From NCBI RefSeq assembly GCF_012911845.1, contig NZ_JAAXCU010000054.1, positions 1 to 64,000 on the forward strand: a stretch of DNA of 64,000 bases, in the 5' to 3' direction. Each line of letters begins with the position of its first letter. Position 1 is the stretch's first letter. This DNA is from Bacillus sp. RO2. Lineage in GTDB: Bacteria; Bacillota; Bacilli; Bacillales; Bacillaceae_I. Under the pieces are notes generated by a model, which worked only from the letters and a program-made list of their open reading frames with translations, did not search any database and was not told the origin of the DNA. The translations under genes and the position numbers were made by a program. Of this stretch, positions 63,849 to 64,000 are shown one piece after another.

Positions 63849-64000
63849 TTAAAGACTATACGTTTTACTATCTCCGTCCAAATACGAATTGGTCGTATTC
63901 AAATATTCATACACCATTACCATAAATTCAATCACAAGTCTTTTTTCAGAAATCATGAAGTCTTCCCCCAGTAAGCTTTCCAATTTTTGGATGCGGTGAT
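63849..64000 (-). CDS. PucR-type transcriptional regulator, C-terminal end only
   Basis: The last 49 residues of a protein that continues beyond the right edge. HRIQKLESLLGEDFMISEKRLVIEFMVMVYEYL matches the recognition helix and final helix of the PucR C-terminal HTH (HTH_30), where the pattern is Y/H-R-I/L-x-K-I/L-E-x-L-L-G. PucR regulators often control amino acid or purine catabolic genes beside them, so regulation of mmsA and the aminotransferase is a reasonable inference. Confidence 0.72.
   Translation of the reverse strand, partial: HRIQKLESLLGEDFMISEKRLVIEFMVMVYEYLNTTNSYLDGDSKTYSL

Noticed and set aside
63774-63974. 66-codon plus-strand ORF at the right edge
   Set aside because: It is antisense to the C-terminal end of the PucR-type regulator and to its terminator.

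Overview
The window is a chromosomal segment of an endospore-forming, naturally competent-type Bacillaceae. Gene order closely follows the Bacillus subtilis region from the dnaK operon through comE, yqeGHI and sda, sigK, the yrrT-mtnN-mccAB cluster, and then pbpI-greA-udk-trhP2-trhP1-trmR-mltG to ruvX-ireB-alaS. The base composition is moderately AT-rich, Shine-Dalgarno sites are strong, and TTG and GTG starts are common, all typical of the group. The genus cannot be fixed from the sequence alone. No rRNA, tRNA, prophage, IS transposase or CRISPR array was seen.

Layout: 1-165 is the right end of a 52-bp tandem repeat. 288-9475 holds deoC and the heat-shock operon hrcA-grpE-dnaK-dnaJ-prmA-rsmE-mtaB (minus strand, CIRCE and sigma-A promoter at its head). 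9476-16012 holds hemW, lepA, yqxA, the sporulation genes spoIIP and gpr, and rpsT. 16140-16360 is an intergenic array phased at 21 bp. 16522-22669 holds holA, yqzM and the DNA-uptake genes comEA-comEB-comEC, with comER divergent. 22751-27775 is the housekeeping run yqeM-rsfS-yqeK-nadD-yhbY-aroE-yqeH-yqeG. 27985-28389 is a DnaA-box cluster and sda. 28593-32553 holds psd, an M3 peptidase, a YjcZ-type peptide and an uninterrupted sigK. 33050-34268 is an AT-rich accessory locus. 34309-38218 holds a fused osmolyte ABC transporter (OpuF type), a thermonuclease-like lipoprotein and yrhC. 38348-43536 holds an M32 carboxypeptidase and the methionine-to-cysteine genes. 43747-46616 holds small accessory genes and yrrS. 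46710-58864 runs from pbpI to alaS. 59263-59560 is the alaS T-box leader with its promoter. 59557-64000 holds an AI-2E family protein, an aminotransferase, mmsA and the end of a PucR-type regulator.

The most notable find is a compact peptide-signalling locus beside sigK. A PlcR-like regulator (HTH plus TPR region) is divergent from an unannotated 39-codon gene at 33050-33169. That gene encodes an exported peptide starting MKKLLI and ending QELPYQH, which resembles PapR, the pro-peptide of PlcR quorum sensing. A perfect palindrome lies between them, and a 78-residue orphan gene follows the peptide gene before a terminator.

Other points: about ten copies of a 60-130 bp palindromic repeat sit between genes, several inside operons, and their ends co-vary. 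The pbpI ribosome-binding site lies in the 3' arm of the greA terminator. A sigma-B-like promoter precedes the osmolyte transporter. Two intergenic arrays repeat at 21 or 41 bp.
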